Source: Bacteroidales bacterium (GTDB lineage Bacteria > Bacteroidota > Bacteroidia > Bacteroidales > Paludibacteraceae). From it: a stretch of 64,000 nucleotides of DNA. The DNA lies in the NCBI GenBank assembly GCA_012517575.1, contig JAAYUQ010000097.1, positions 1 to 64,000 of the forward strand, given 5' to 3'. Positions 1 to 9,063 of the stretch are shown here, piece by piece. The notes under the pieces were generated by a model. The model ran no database searches and was not told the DNA's origin. It saw only the letters and a program-made list of their open reading frames with translations. Position 1 is the stretch's first letter; the number at the start of each line of letters is the position of its first letter. A program made the position numbers and the translations under genes.

Positions 1-12
1 TATTTCATATTA

Positions 13-60
13 TGAAAAAAATCTCCTCTTGAAAGTGTTATTTCAAAAGGAGATTTTTTT
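13..60. terminator. bidirectional rho-independent terminator
   Basis: A 16-bp inverted repeat (19-34 with 41-56, one mismatch, 6-nt loop) is flanked by an A run on the left and a T run on the right, so it can terminate in both directions. It closes the PUL transcription unit arriving on the minus strand and probably also a plus-strand gene lying left of the window. Confidence 0.85.
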
Positions 61-84
61 AACGCAATAAAGCTTGATTCTTTC

Positions 85-837
85 TTAAGAGAAGAAAATA
101 CCACCGTTGATATCTATATTTGTCCCTGTGATATAATCGGAATCATCAGAAACCAAAAATAATACAAGGTCGGCTATGTCTCCAGCATCGCCTTCTCGTC
201 GAAGCGGATAAATTGCTTTCATTTTTTCCCTGTTTTCAGGCGTATTGAACCTGTCGTGGAAAGAAGTAGCAATTGTTCCCGGAGCAACGGCATTTACACG
301 AATTCCTTTTGGACCTAATTCTTTAGCCATGGAACGAGTAAAAGTCATAACAGCTCCTTTAGCCGAGGCATATATGGAGGCGCCTTGTCCGCCACCGTCT
401 CTGGCTGCAAGTGATGAAAAGTTTACAATTGCGCCGCCGTTTGTCATGTGAGGAACGACTTCGCGAGTACAAAGCCAGCAACTTTTCATGTTTACATCCA
501 TTAAGAGGTTATACCATGCTTCATCCTGTTCGGTAATTTCTTTTCTTCCAAAAATGCCACCCACCACGTTGACTAAAATGTCAATTCTATCTCCAAACGC
601 AGCAATACCGGCAGCAAATAAATTTTTTACTTCCTCTGCTTTTGTCATGTCGCCTTGTGCAATTATGGCTTCACCACCATTTTCTTGTATCATTTTCAAA
701 GTTTCCTTGGCATCTTCGGGATTATCAAAATAATTTACAACAACTTTTGCTCCTTCAGAAGCCAATTTAATTGATACCGCTCTTCCTAAATCTCGAGCTC
801 CACCGGTTACGATGGCAACTTTTCCTTTTAATTTCAT
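85..837 (-). CDS. SDR family oxidoreductase, probable DEH (4-deoxy-5-hexoseulose uronate) reductase
   Basis: A 250-residue classical short-chain dehydrogenase. The cofactor motif TGGARDLG is at residues 11-18, the catalytic serine is at 141/142 and YASAK is at 156-160 (Tyr156, Lys160). The usual NNAG motif after the fourth strand reads NVVGG (90-94), a variant. The C-terminus ends in the GGIFFS type common in this family. SDRs at this place in alginate loci reduce DEH, the product of exolytic alginate lyases, to 2-keto-3-deoxygluconate with NAD(P)H in the cytoplasm. Here it is the last gene of a unit with PL17 lyase, KdgF-like cupin and uronate transporter, which supports that role. A KduD-like 5-keto-4-deoxyuronate reduction is the main alternative; family membership is certain, substrate is inferred from context. 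Confidence 0.85.
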   Translation of the reverse strand: MKLKGKVAIVTGGARDLGRAVSIKLASEGAKVVVNYFDNPEDAKETLKMIQENGGEAIIAQGDMTKAEEVKNLFAAGIAAFGDRIDILVNVVGGIFGRKEITEQDEAWYNLLMDVNMKSCWLCTREVVPHMTNGGAIVNFSSLAARDGGGQGASIYASAKGAVMTFTRSMAKELGPKGIRVNAVAPGTIATSFHDRFNTPENREKMKAIYPLRREGDAGDIADLVLFLVSDDSDYITGTNIDINGGIFFS

Positions 838-858
838 AATTATAGTATTTTTAATTGA

Positions 859-2322
859 TTATTTTATGTGTTCTATTTTTCCTACCGTTAAAAATATTGA
901 TCCTAACGACAATGGTACCAACGCCGCCAGCAAACCGAAAAGTAATGGCCAGCTGGTAATTTGGGCAGAAAATAAAATGGCTAAAATGGTTCCAAGAACC
1001 GCTGCCGCCCCACCCAACCCTGCTAAAGAACCAACTGATGGGCCACTGTGTAAATCACTTGGAATTGTTTGAATGTTGGTCATGGTAAATTGGAAACCTC
1101 CCAAAACGAAGGCCATTAGAACGACTGCCAATATTGCATTGGAAACTAATACAGAAGCTATTACGGAAGGAATAATTATTAATCCCCCGACTATCATTGC
1201 CGTTTTTCGTGCCCTATCTACTGTTTTTCCAGATCGAATCAAGTACCCTGAAAACCAACCACCGGTGAGGCTTCCGATCATAGCTCCGAAATAGGGTACC
1301 CATGCTGAGAAAGCAAGTTCTGTGATATTCAGATTGAATTGTTCTACCAAGTAAAGAGGAAGGTACGTTACAAACATCCACCAGATGGGATCGAGAAAGA
1401 AACGACCTAAAATAACAGAATAATTTTTTTTATTTGACAGTAATTCTTTCCAGCTTTTCTCTTTTTCGTTTACGTGTTGAGCTTCTGGCTGGCCGGTAAG
1501 AATGTAATCACGTTCTTTTTCTGTAATCCATGGATGATCTTTTGGTCCCTTTTTATTGATAATCAGCCATGGAATAATCCAGATAAGTCCCAATGAACCG
1601 ACAATCAAAAATGTCAGTCTCCATCCCAGCAACAAGTAAAGCATTAAAATAATAATAGGAGCAAGGATTGATCCTGCAGAAGCGGCAGCATTAAAAAGTC
1701 CTTGTGCAAAAGCTCTCTCCTTTTGAGGAAACCACTCTGCATTGCTTTTTACTGCTCCCGGCCACGGACCAGCTTCTCCCAATCCAAGCATCATTCTGAA
1801 AGCAGTAAGAGAGAATCTCCCTTTTGCCAGAGAAGTTAACGCATCGGCCAATCCCCAAATAGCAGCTGAAATGACAAATCCCTTTCGCGTTCCAATTTTG
1901 TCGTACAGTTTACCGGAGAATAGTTGGCTTACTCCATAAGCAATCATAAAAAATATGGTAATAGTTCCTAAAATTCCTTTTGCTTTTTTTGATGCTTCGT
2001 CCGGTGTGGTATTTTTATCAATAATGCCTAAATCATAAGCTATTCCCTCTCTGTTTATCACTACTTTTTTATCTTCTTTCTGCAATACGTGAGATGCAGC
2101 CAATTCCTTTGTTTCTCCCTTTTTGTTTTTCAGCTGATAAATGTTTTTTTCTTTCAAAAAAATGGCTTCGTTGTTTTTGGCTTTGGACGAAAATTCGTCG
2201 ACGATGGAATATTCTACATTCGTTACCCACATGTAATTTAATGTACCTCTATCCAGATAGTTAATAATGGTAATGAGCATTATCAATCCGATAATCCACC
2301 ATCGTAATCCTTTGATTTTCAT
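859..2322 (-). CDS. MFS uronate transporter, ACS family (ExuT-like) with a loop insert
   Basis: A 487-residue inner-membrane major facilitator protein. The opening IKGLRWWIIGLIMLITIINYLDR, the segment with EWFPQKERAFAQGLFNAAAS, and the central ITEKERDYILTG are characteristic of anion:cation symporters such as ExuT hexuronate permease. Between TM1 (about 8-25) and TM2 (about 117-137) lies a charged, lysine-rich stretch of roughly 75-80 residues where ExuT has a short loop. The start overlaps the stop of the upstream cupin gene in an ATGA, which implies translational coupling. It probably imports unsaturated monouronate or DEH from periplasm to cytoplasm for the SDR that follows. Substrate is inferred from context. 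Confidence 0.88.
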   Translation of the reverse strand: MKIKGLRWWIIGLIMLITIINYLDRGTLNYMWVTNVEYSIVDEFSSKAKNNEAIFLKEKNIYQLKNKKGETKELAASHVLQKEDKKVVINREGIAYDLGIIDKNTTPDEASKKAKGILGTITIFFMIAYGVSQLFSGKLYDKIGTRKGFVISAAIWGLADALTSLAKGRFSLTAFRMMLGLGEAGPWPGAVKSNAEWFPQKERAFAQGLFNAAASAGSILAPIIILMLYLLLGWRLTFLIVGSLGLIWIIPWLIINKKGPKDHPWITEKERDYILTGQPEAQHVNEKEKSWKELLSNKKNYSVILGRFFLDPIWWMFVTYLPLYLVEQFNLNITELAFSAWVPYFGAMIGSLTGGWFSGYLIRSGKTVDRARKTAMIVGGLIIIPSVIASVLVSNAILAVVLMAFVLGGFQFTMTNIQTIPSDLHSGPSVGSLAGLGGAAAVLGTILAILFSAQITSWPLLFGLLAALVPLSLGSIFLTVGKIEHIK

Positions 2323-2672
2323 ATATCTACATTTTTTAAGAAATCCATTCTCATTGGGCTGAAAACGTCAATCAAAATTCCATCTTCCAGACAAACTGCT
2401 CCATGTGGAGCATCCGGTTCGATATAGTAGCCATCTCCTGCTTCCAAAATCTGTTTTTCGCCGTTTATGGAAACTTCAAATTTTCCACTTGCAACATAGG
2501 TTGTTTGTGAATGAAAATGTTCGTGAATATAACCAATAGCTCCTTTTTTAAAATGAACTTTTACCATCATGATTTGACCGTCGTATCCCAATATTTGTCT
2601 TGAAACACCTTCGCCTGTGATTTCCGGTTCAATTTGTGATGCGTGTAAAAAATTTAAACTTCTTGTTTTCAT
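2319..2672 (-). CDS. kdgF: KdgF-like cupin, unsaturated uronate linearisation
   Basis: A 117-residue single-domain cupin without signal peptide. Cupin motif 1 is present as G44-x5-H50-x-H52-x3-Q56-x6-G63, with the usual Glu replaced by Gln, and a third metal ligand is His90 in the second motif (DAPHG). The His-His-Gln-His set matches KdgF, which converts 4,5-unsaturated monouronates from alginate or pectin into the linear keto form. It sits 11 nt after the PL17 lyase that makes this monomer and overlaps the transporter gene by 4 nt. Other small cupins share the fold, so the name rests on the ligand set together with the context. Confidence 0.78.
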   Translation of the reverse strand: MKTRSLNFLHASQIEPEITGEGVSRQILGYDGQIMMVKVHFKKGAIGYIHEHFHSQTTYVASGKFEVSINGEKQILEAGDGYYIEPDAPHGAVCLEDGILIDVFSPMRMDFLKNVDI

Positions 2673-2683
2673 ATCAGTAAAAT

Positions 2684-4903
2684 TTACTTTGTTAATTCAG
2701 TGAAATAATAATTGCCTTTGAACCGAACTGTCTGATTATTTATATCCAATAAATGTTCGCTGTCATTATTAAAATCTTTGTTTCGCGTAATCAGGAGAAA
2801 TGAATTGTTTGTAACAGTCGATATTTTTACGGCCGAATATTCTTCATTATCAGTCAAAATTTCAACATTTTTTATTGAGGTTTCAAAATTTTCCGTAATT
2901 TCCTTGTTTTCATCATAAAATCCATGAGGTTCTATTATAGAGACGAATGTTTGATTTTTCACGTTTGGTTGGCGAATCATAAATGCAGTTTCATTTCTGA
3001 GATTAAAATTAGGATCGTCTGCTCCTGTTCGGGTCATTAGATATTCCGTGTTGGAATTACCTGTTGTTGAGATTGTATAAAACCTATTCCCATCAACCCA
3101 TGTAAAATGAGTAACTGGCTTCTCGTTTTTTCCGAACGCATCGACCCATAGGTGTTGATAACCATTTTTCGTTCCCAATGGATTTAATTGAGCGGTGAAT
3201 TTTTGATATTGAAAGTTAACAGATACCATTTGACCTCTATAATAAAAAGGTAAATCGTAGGTATGCGTAGAATCGGAGACATTTCTATAAATATCTACGA
3301 CAATTGGATACGAAAATGTTTTGTTCTCAAGTACAGCAACTGTTCGCTGCATTTTTACATTTTTATAGGCATTGGTTTCGCAACCTGAAATGATTTGTAT
3401 TTTATTATTTTTAAAGTCATAATATTGAATATCAGAATGATGATTGGAAGAAATTTTGATATTTCCCTTAAAATTACTTGTTTCATCAACTGTTACCGTA
3501 TTGTGGGCTATGGTTTGTGCAGCCCATGAGTGATTTTCTTTTGCATAATTTCCCCCGCTTTTCGGCTCGATATTCAGAAAACGCACTGCTCCGTAATCGG
3601 GCAAAACAAAATTTCCTCCATCGTACATCGAAATAGACAGTTTATCGTAATGACCATGTGATAATCCGTGAGAAGTAGCTTTAAAAGTAAGGCACATTTG
3701 TGTCTTGTCTTTCTTCCCTGCTCTGATGATGCCTAATCCGCCTGCATCACCATTTGCACCGTCTCGTAAAAATACCGAATGGAATTCAAATGGCTCATAT
3801 TTAATATTGTGTAATGATTTTGCCGTAGCAATTCCTGCATCTGATACTATAAAAGATTTTTGTTGTTGTGCAATATCGAGCAGAAAAGTATTTTCTGGAT
3901 TGTTTTTGTAGGCAATATCAACGGCATAAACAATTTCCTGCGTTTTGTAATTCTTCTTTAAGGCATCGTTCAGATAAAAAAATTCTCCATTGTACGCACA
4001 TTGGATCAAGGTATTGGTTGCTTTCAACAAAATGCTATCTCTGTAACTAAAAATGTTCAGTTCGGGCTGATTGTTTTGAATTACTTGTGCAAAAACCATA
4101 AACGGCCAAATAGCATATCGCTGATAATAAGGTCCTTCCGTATAATATCCATCCGGCGAGAATAAGACATCCAGCTGATGAATAAATCCGGATTTTTTGT
4201 CTTTGTTTGAACCGTATAATGCTTGTTCAACCAAATTTTTATCGCCCATTACATATCCAATCATACCTACAGATGCCGTTGCCCAAGTGGCGTGATTGTG
4301 CATCTTATTGAATACGGCATAATTGGCCTGGCTTCCGTTAGAGATAAATTCTGCCATCGGACGAAAGAGATTTTTCTCGATGTATGCTTTATCGGTGGTA
4401 TTGAGATAATCGTAAACACAGTCGTAGGCGAGAGCGGTATGGAACAACCAGACACAATCATTCAGTAATTGCCAGAATATTTTTCCTGGCGTGTCTGACC
4501 TTTTCGAAGGATGTAATCCTAAAGTCGTATATAATTCCGAATATTTCAACAACATTTTTCGAACAAATTCAGCATACTCTTTTTTCCCTGTAATTTGGTA
4601 CATTGTTCCGGCTGCATTCATTTCGTAATAATTATTTTTATGCTTTTCGTGTGTATAACCTCCACCTTCGTTCACTGGAATTGGAACTACAATTTCAGAT
4701 TTCAAAGCTTTGTCGGCAATGATTTTTAATTCATTTACAGAATTGTCAAAATCCGAAATTTTTCCCATTGACGATTTTATTTCGTTTACTCCCTGTTTTG
4801 TTAACAATAAACTGGGATGCGAATGAGCAAATGATAATTCCATAAATAAAAATGAAAAAATCAGGCAAGAGAATAAACTTTTAATTATTAGGTTTTTATT
4901 CAT
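2684..4903 (-). CDS. PL17 family oligoalginate lyase (heparinase II/III superfamily)
   Basis: A 739-residue protein with a signal peptide (about 1-26), an alpha/alpha-toroid N-terminal half and a beta-sandwich heparinase II/III C-terminal half. PL17 signatures are visible: NHATWATA (Asn203-His204), EGPYYQRYA (Tyr259/260) and SHGLSHGHYDKL (His416/418). These correspond to the catalytic Asn/His, Tyr and His of characterised PL17 exolyases, which release unsaturated monouronate from alginate oligomers in the periplasm. The frame is open upstream to a TTG at 4930, but that start lies inside the operator; the ATG at 4903 gives a clean signal peptide and follows the promoter, so I use it. It heads unit 3: lyase, cupin, transporter, SDR. 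Confidence 0.9.
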   Translation of the reverse strand: MNKNLIIKSLFSCLIFSFLFMELSFAHSHPSLLLTKQGVNEIKSSMGKISDFDNSVNELKIIADKALKSEIVVPIPVNEGGGYTHEKHKNNYYEMNAAGTMYQITGKKEYAEFVRKMLLKYSELYTTLGLHPSKRSDTPGKIFWQLLNDCVWLFHTALAYDCVYDYLNTTDKAYIEKNLFRPMAEFISNGSQANYAVFNKMHNHATWATASVGMIGYVMGDKNLVEQALYGSNKDKKSGFIHQLDVLFSPDGYYTEGPYYQRYAIWPFMVFAQVIQNNQPELNIFSYRDSILLKATNTLIQCAYNGEFFYLNDALKKNYKTQEIVYAVDIAYKNNPENTFLLDIAQQQKSFIVSDAGIATAKSLHNIKYEPFEFHSVFLRDGANGDAGGLGIIRAGKKDKTQMCLTFKATSHGLSHGHYDKLSISMYDGGNFVLPDYGAVRFLNIEPKSGGNYAKENHSWAAQTIAHNTVTVDETSNFKGNIKISSNHHSDIQYYDFKNNKIQIISGCETNAYKNVKMQRTVAVLENKTFSYPIVVDIYRNVSDSTHTYDLPFYYRGQMVSVNFQYQKFTAQLNPLGTKNGYQHLWVDAFGKNEKPVTHFTWVDGNRFYTISTTGNSNTEYLMTRTGADDPNFNLRNETAFMIRQPNVKNQTFVSIIEPHGFYDENKEITENFETSIKNVEILTDNEEYSAVKISTVTNNSFLLITRNKDFNNDSEHLLDINNQTVRFKGNYYFTELTK

Positions 4904-4916
4904 GCTGTTTGTTATA

Positions 4917-4932
4917 AATTGGTCGACCAATT
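4917..4932. promoter_or_regulatory. GntR-family operator (site O1), PL17 unit
   Basis: A perfect 16-bp palindrome, AATTGGTCGACCAATT, placed just downstream of the predicted transcription start (about +5 to +20). Its core TTGGTCGACCAA recurs upstream of the other PUL units and of the regulator gene. The T-G-G-T...A-C-C-A arrangement fits FadR-type GntR operators. Binding here would block initiation or early elongation. Confidence 0.8.
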
Positions 4933-4941
4933 ACGGTCTTA

Positions 4942-4973
4942 CAAAAATACAATTAAAAATGTTATACTACAAA
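4942..4973 (-). promoter_or_regulatory. Bacteroidetes-type promoter of the PL17 unit
   Basis: On the minus strand a -33 box TTTG (4970-4973) is followed after 20 nt by TATTTTTG (4942-4949), a perfect match to the TAnnTTTG -7 consensus of the Bacteroidetes primary sigma factor. The start would fall near 4936, directly before the operator at 4917-4932. Confidence 0.75.
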
Positions 4974-4998
4974 GTTTTCAACATAAATATCAAAATAA

Positions 4999-6741
4999 TT
5001 AAAGAATTATTTTCTCAACAAATTTCGCTTGTGGAGTATAAAACAGTATTAAATAGTTTCCCTTCTGAAATGTATAAATTTGCTTTTCAGAATTTGCAGG
5101 AATGAAAACATTGTTCAGTATTTTCCCTGACAAGTCCAACAGGTAAAATCTTCCGGTTTCTTTGGAACTGAAGTTGATATGAGATGAGCAGATACTAAAA
5201 ACATAAGGCTTTACTACGGAAAAATTATCGATTATTCCTGTATTTGGATTGTTATAAAAAGTTGCACCCACTAATGTTTTAACGGGCATGGTTGAAGTAA
5301 CAGTCCCATTTATTTCACTTGCACCCGGCAGTTTTGCCGAAATGTTTCTATCCCTGCCTCTTATGTCTTTTGCGATTTCCGGATAATCGTTTGTTGCATA
5401 ATTTATTAATTCTGAACCGATTGTTGGTTCAAACATGGGAATTGGAGTTACTGAAGAAATCATTTTAGCATCTTTGCCAGTGATAATTTGGGTTTCATTA
5501 AAGGAGAAATTTGTATATTTCCCGATATTCATCAAATTGTTTTTCCAAGTTACATCCATTCCCTCAGAATTCGTCAAATCGATGCTGACGTTATAATAGG
5601 ATGTTGAAGCGTTGAACACATGATTATGAGCGATTACGGTTTTAATTGGCGGCATGGTAAGTGAAGAGCTACTATTGTAATTGATTCTGAATGCCTGTGA
5701 ACAATTGACAAACGTATTGAAAGCAATGGCTGCATTTTTCACTTGAAAATACTCGTTAAGAGCTGAGTTTTCTTTTCCACGCACGATGCAAAGAGCTGCC
5801 CGATAATTTGTACCCCGCAGATTCTCAAAGTAATTGTTATAGACTTTATGATTTTCTCCGATAATTCTCACACCTCCTGTATCAGAAATTCCATTTCCAA
5901 AAAAGTAATTTCCATTCACTGTGCAACCATTTCCATGACGTAGTGTGAGCATGCCCTTACATTCAAAAAAAAGATTATTGTAATAGGTGTTTCCACACGA
6001 TTTATTGGAAATCGTTTCGATTTCGCCATTACAATGTTCGAAGAAATTGTTCTTGACAGTTACTGCCGCCGTAGTCATAGAAGTAGAACTGTCGCCTATG
6101 CGGATAATTTCCTGTCCGTTCAACTCATCTCCATTTGCATCAAGATTTGCCTTGCGATATCCAAAATAATTATCTGAAATTTCATGATTTACAGTTATGC
6201 CATTTATCAACCAAACAACCATAAGAGTGCCGGAGTTAGTTTTATTTACAAAAGAACAGTGATCCACTTTATTGTTTTTTCCATAAATGGACACCCATTT
6301 GCTGTCAACGGTACTGTCCAATGGATTGTAATTTTCTATTACTGTATTGGTTAATTTGCAATTTTCGGCAAGTTGAGAAGAAGAAGTCCTGAATGAAATG
6401 ACATCCGATCCACTCAATGTACCGTCTTTGAAATAAAGTCCACTCACAATCACATATTTACCGGAAAATTGAAGTTTTGAAGTTCCGTCCAATATCACGT
6501 TCCCCGGAGTTTCTGCCATTAGTACGATTGGTTGAAATTCATTACCGGTACCTCTGAAAGATATGGATTGATTGTTCCATGTGCCGTTTTTCATAACAAT
6601 TGTGTCACCCGCCGACCAACTACCGCTGTTGATTGCCGAAGCTGAAGCAACTATTGTTTGCCGTGCATTTACGATAGCACAACTCATTAAGAAAGCTATT
6701 ATTAAAGAAAGTCTGACAGTTGTGTTTGAAGTTAAAATCAT
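4999..6741 (-). CDS. PL6 family alginate lyase with T9SS sorting domain
   Basis: 580 residues: signal peptide (1-26), one right-handed parallel beta-helix (about 28-450) and a type A C-terminal T9SS sorting domain (about 500-580, ending in KFVEKIIL). PL6 (chondroitinase B-like) active-site strands are seen as NGEIETISNKS with Lys247 and LTLRHGN with Arg268, the expected catalytic Lys/Arg pair, with nearby glutamates as calcium ligands or activators. It is therefore predicted to be exported to the surface or medium and to cleave alginate endolytically or exolytically; PL6 members differ and the sequence does not decide. Last gene of unit 2. An intercistronic hairpin precedes it. Confidence 0.9.
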   Translation of the reverse strand: MILTSNTTVRLSLIIAFLMSCAIVNARQTIVASASAINSGSWSAGDTIVMKNGTWNNQSISFRGTGNEFQPIVLMAETPGNVILDGTSKLQFSGKYVIVSGLYFKDGTLSGSDVISFRTSSSQLAENCKLTNTVIENYNPLDSTVDSKWVSIYGKNNKVDHCSFVNKTNSGTLMVVWLINGITVNHEISDNYFGYRKANLDANGDELNGQEIIRIGDSSTSMTTAAVTVKNNFFEHCNGEIETISNKSCGNTYYNNLFFECKGMLTLRHGNGCTVNGNYFFGNGISDTGGVRIIGENHKVYNNYFENLRGTNYRAALCIVRGKENSALNEYFQVKNAAIAFNTFVNCSQAFRINYNSSSSLTMPPIKTVIAHNHVFNASTSYYNVSIDLTNSEGMDVTWKNNLMNIGKYTNFSFNETQIITGKDAKMISSVTPIPMFEPTIGSELINYATNDYPEIAKDIRGRDRNISAKLPGASEINGTVTSTMPVKTLVGATFYNNPNTGIIDNFSVVKPYVFSICSSHINFSSKETGRFYLLDLSGKILNNVFIPANSEKQIYTFQKGNYLILFYTPQAKFVEKIIL

Positions 6742-6758
6742 GAAATTTAAATTTTTTC

Positions 6759-6797
6759 ATCAGGGAAAGTAGAAAAAATCAATCTGCTTTCCCTGAT
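6759..6797 (-). other. intercistronic RNA hairpin
   Basis: A 15-bp stem with one G-U pair (6759-6773 with 6783-6797) and a 9-nt A-rich loop lies between two co-oriented secreted-protein genes. No T run follows in the direction of transcription, so it looks like an mRNA stability or partial attenuation element and not a terminator. Confidence 0.6.
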
Positions 6798-6818
6798 AAA
6801 ATGATTGGTGAATTGAAA

Positions 6819-7847
6819 TCAGTTCAATGAAATTTTTGATACCGTGGTTTTTCCATCAACATTGTTAAACCGAACGATATATAAACCTTTTGACAGATTG
6901 GTTGTCAAGCAGCCATCCGTTTTAGCTGAAATCAATTCTGCTCCGGTAAGATTAAATATCTTTATTGTTCCTTTATTATTGGTCATAATATTTTTACCGC
7001 TTGTCCAGATGGTTGTACTACCATTCTTAGGTGTATTGACAGCATTAGGAATATCCAAGAGAACTTTATCCCATGATTTTCCAACACGGATACCACCAAC
7101 TTGAGCACCAATTCCTCGTTGACGCAAATTGATACCCAAACCAGCAGTGGCACTATAATCTGTTTGGCTATCTGTAGCAACCAGTTTGTTGGTTTGTTCG
7201 GCTTCGGATTTTGTTAAATCCGGATCGATATACAGGGTGATTATATCATTACTGCTCCCATCGATTGTTTCATAAACCAATACAAATAGATGATTTACGT
7301 CCGGATATAATGTCAATCCAGGTATAGAAGACGATTCAACATATTCTGAGGATGAGTTTTTGGTTACGGCAATAAAAAGTTCGGAACCATCTGTACTCAC
7401 TTTTGCAAAAACTCTTCCACGCGTCATACTGGAAGTTTTTGATCCTTCGTAAGTAAAGAAATCACGATAAGAGCGATAACTGTGGCTGGAAATATTAGCC
7501 AGAAAAGCTGCGTAAATTTTTTCTCCAACTACCGCTTTTAAGGTATCGCTACCAAATTTTACAATTTTAGTTGAGATTCGTTGTGTGGCGCTTGTAGCTC
7601 CTACAACAGAATCAAGAACAGCAACATTCCCAATGTTAGAGCCTGCATAACCGGTGTAAAACAATGCCCCTTCAGCAATTTTTGGACTCACGCCATTGGC
7701 TTCCGAAGATTTCAATGAAACATACCAATCATTGTAGCCTTCCAAATTGCCACCAATTGGTGCAGTTTGAAAGTACTCTGTAAAGATTTGTGCATTTGCC
7801 GTAAAAATGGCAACACAGAGCGAAAGTAGTAAAATTAACTTTTTCAT
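6819..7847 (-). CDS. secreted lectin-like (concanavalin/LamG-type) protein with T9SS sorting domain
   Basis: 342 residues: signal peptide ending ANAQ (1-19), one beta-sandwich-like domain (about 20-262) and a T9SS type A sorting domain (about 270-342, with KGLYIVRFNN near the end). The beta domain resembles the N-terminal domain of the protein encoded at 11476-13572: both begin with E-T/Y-F...G..L...GW, carry GE/TxxYAAFL in the middle, IYI(D/N)P about 80 residues later, and end with an (I/V)RI/V..SW segment. No catalytic motif is recognised. I infer a surface or released carbohydrate-binding accessory protein; it could also be an unrecognised lyase of the jelly-roll type. Confidence 0.6.
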   Translation of the reverse strand: MKKLILLLSLCVAIFTANAQIFTEYFQTAPIGGNLEGYNDWYVSLKSSEANGVSPKIAEGALFYTGYAGSNIGNVAVLDSVVGATSATQRISTKIVKFGSDTLKAVVGEKIYAAFLANISSHSYRSYRDFFTYEGSKTSSMTRGRVFAKVSTDGSELFIAVTKNSSSEYVESSSIPGLTLYPDVNHLFVLVYETIDGSSNDIITLYIDPDLTKSEAEQTNKLVATDSQTDYSATAGLGINLRQRGIGAQVGGIRVGKSWDKVLLDIPNAVNTPKNGSTTIWTSGKNIMTNNKGTIKIFNLTGAELISAKTDGCLTTNLSKGLYIVRFNNVDGKTTVSKISLN

Positions 7848-7884
7848 AATGTAAAAATTTAAAGGTGAAACATTAAAATTTATT

Positions 7885-9063
7885 TTAGTAAATCAAATAA
7901 TTCAAGTCTTTTCTTTTGTTAGGCAAATATTTGGAATAAATATCTTTATAATTATCCATTCCGGTCAGTATATCCGCTCTTTTCAATACCCAACAAAAAT
8001 TTGACTGCTCCTTATCCCAGTCTTGAATTTGCTGATAAGGAAATTCGGAAGAAGGTTTTCCAACGTAAGGAATTAAAAAATCAATTGCTTTAACAATACT
8101 TCTCCCATCCGAAGAAACGGCATGAAAAATATCCTGATTCATGGATTTTGCTAGGAAAGCCATATCCATAAAATGTGTCAGGTTATAGACTGAATAGCCA
8201 AACGCTTTTGTCCGTTGAAGTTCGTACGTTTGAGCACCGTTAGGCTCTATTTGAGTAAAAATTCTCCTTTCAGGAAAGTCTTTTACAAATTTGTCAGCAA
8301 CTTCTTTATTTCCTGTAAACAAAGCGTATCTCACCACCTGCACATCAAAAGCAGTTCCATGATTGTTTTTGGCGTTATATTCTTCCTGTCCAATTTCGGA
8401 AGTCAGCATCCAATTCAAGTACGCTGAGAACCAATCTTTCAAAGCTGCTTGATCTTCCATTGTAAATTTGTTGGAAGATTTCAGTAATTCAACCGCATCC
8501 AGCATCTCGACGAACGAATAACTATCCAAAACTCCTTCTCCACGTCCTTTTCCATTATTGCGTCTTGGAATAGTTTGCCCGAAATTCATGTTTGGATTCA
8601 TTTTCGTTTTTTTATCGAGAAACCAAGTTTTTAAATTCTCCACTGCTTTCTGGGCATATTCATCTTTATTCGTTAAATGATAGGCAAGCGAAAGAATCAC
8701 GACACTTCGAGCCATTTTGGAAAGTGAATTTCTATCCAATTTTTCAAGTTCAGGATTGGAAACTCCGTCTCTACGAATGTATGGCAATCCATCTTTCGTA
8801 TTCGGATTAGGCCACCAGTAACGTCCCATACTCATGTAATCATGTTTGTCCCCACTTGCCGGAGTCAATGGTTTATCCATAACAGTAGCAATTGTTGCAG
8901 TCAGATGTTTGTCGGCTTCCCCAATCACAGCATTCACCACTTCCAAATTGGAATTTTTAGCACTGTTTATTTGATTCAAATTCCATGTTCTTGGCTGAGC
9001 ATGTAAAGAAAAAACTGAAACAAAAATCAACATTTCTATCAAACAAGGAAATAACTTTTTCAT
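7885..9063 (-). CDS. alginate lyase-superfamily protein, probable PL38
   Basis: 392 residues with signal peptide (1-22) and an all-helical alginate_lyase-type (alpha/alpha) toroid. Motifs seen are YMSMGRYWWPNP (76-87), RRNNGKGRGEG (167-177) and NNHGTAFD (233-240), with Asn234-His235 in the place of the catalytic pair of this superfamily. YWWPNP plus NNHG is typical of the PF05426 group that includes PL5 and PL38; PL38 members of gut Bacteroides act together with PL6 and PL17 on alginate, and others cut glucuronan. There is no sorting domain, so it is probably periplasmic. The start overlaps the upstream esterase stop by 4 nt (ATGA). Confidence 0.75.
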   Translation of the reverse strand: MKKLFPCLIEMLIFVSVFSLHAQPRTWNLNQINSAKNSNLEVVNAVIGEADKHLTATIATVMDKPLTPASGDKHDYMSMGRYWWPNPNTKDGLPYIRRDGVSNPELEKLDRNSLSKMARSVVILSLAYHLTNKDEYAQKAVENLKTWFLDKKTKMNPNMNFGQTIPRRNNGKGRGEGVLDSYSFVEMLDAVELLKSSNKFTMEDQAALKDWFSAYLNWMLTSEIGQEEYNAKNNHGTAFDVQVVRYALFTGNKEVADKFVKDFPERRIFTQIEPNGAQTYELQRTKAFGYSVYNLTHFMDMAFLAKSMNQDIFHAVSSDGRSIVKAIDFLIPYVGKPSSEFPYQQIQDWDKEQSNFCWVLKRADILTGMDNYKDIYSKYLPNKRKDLNYLIY

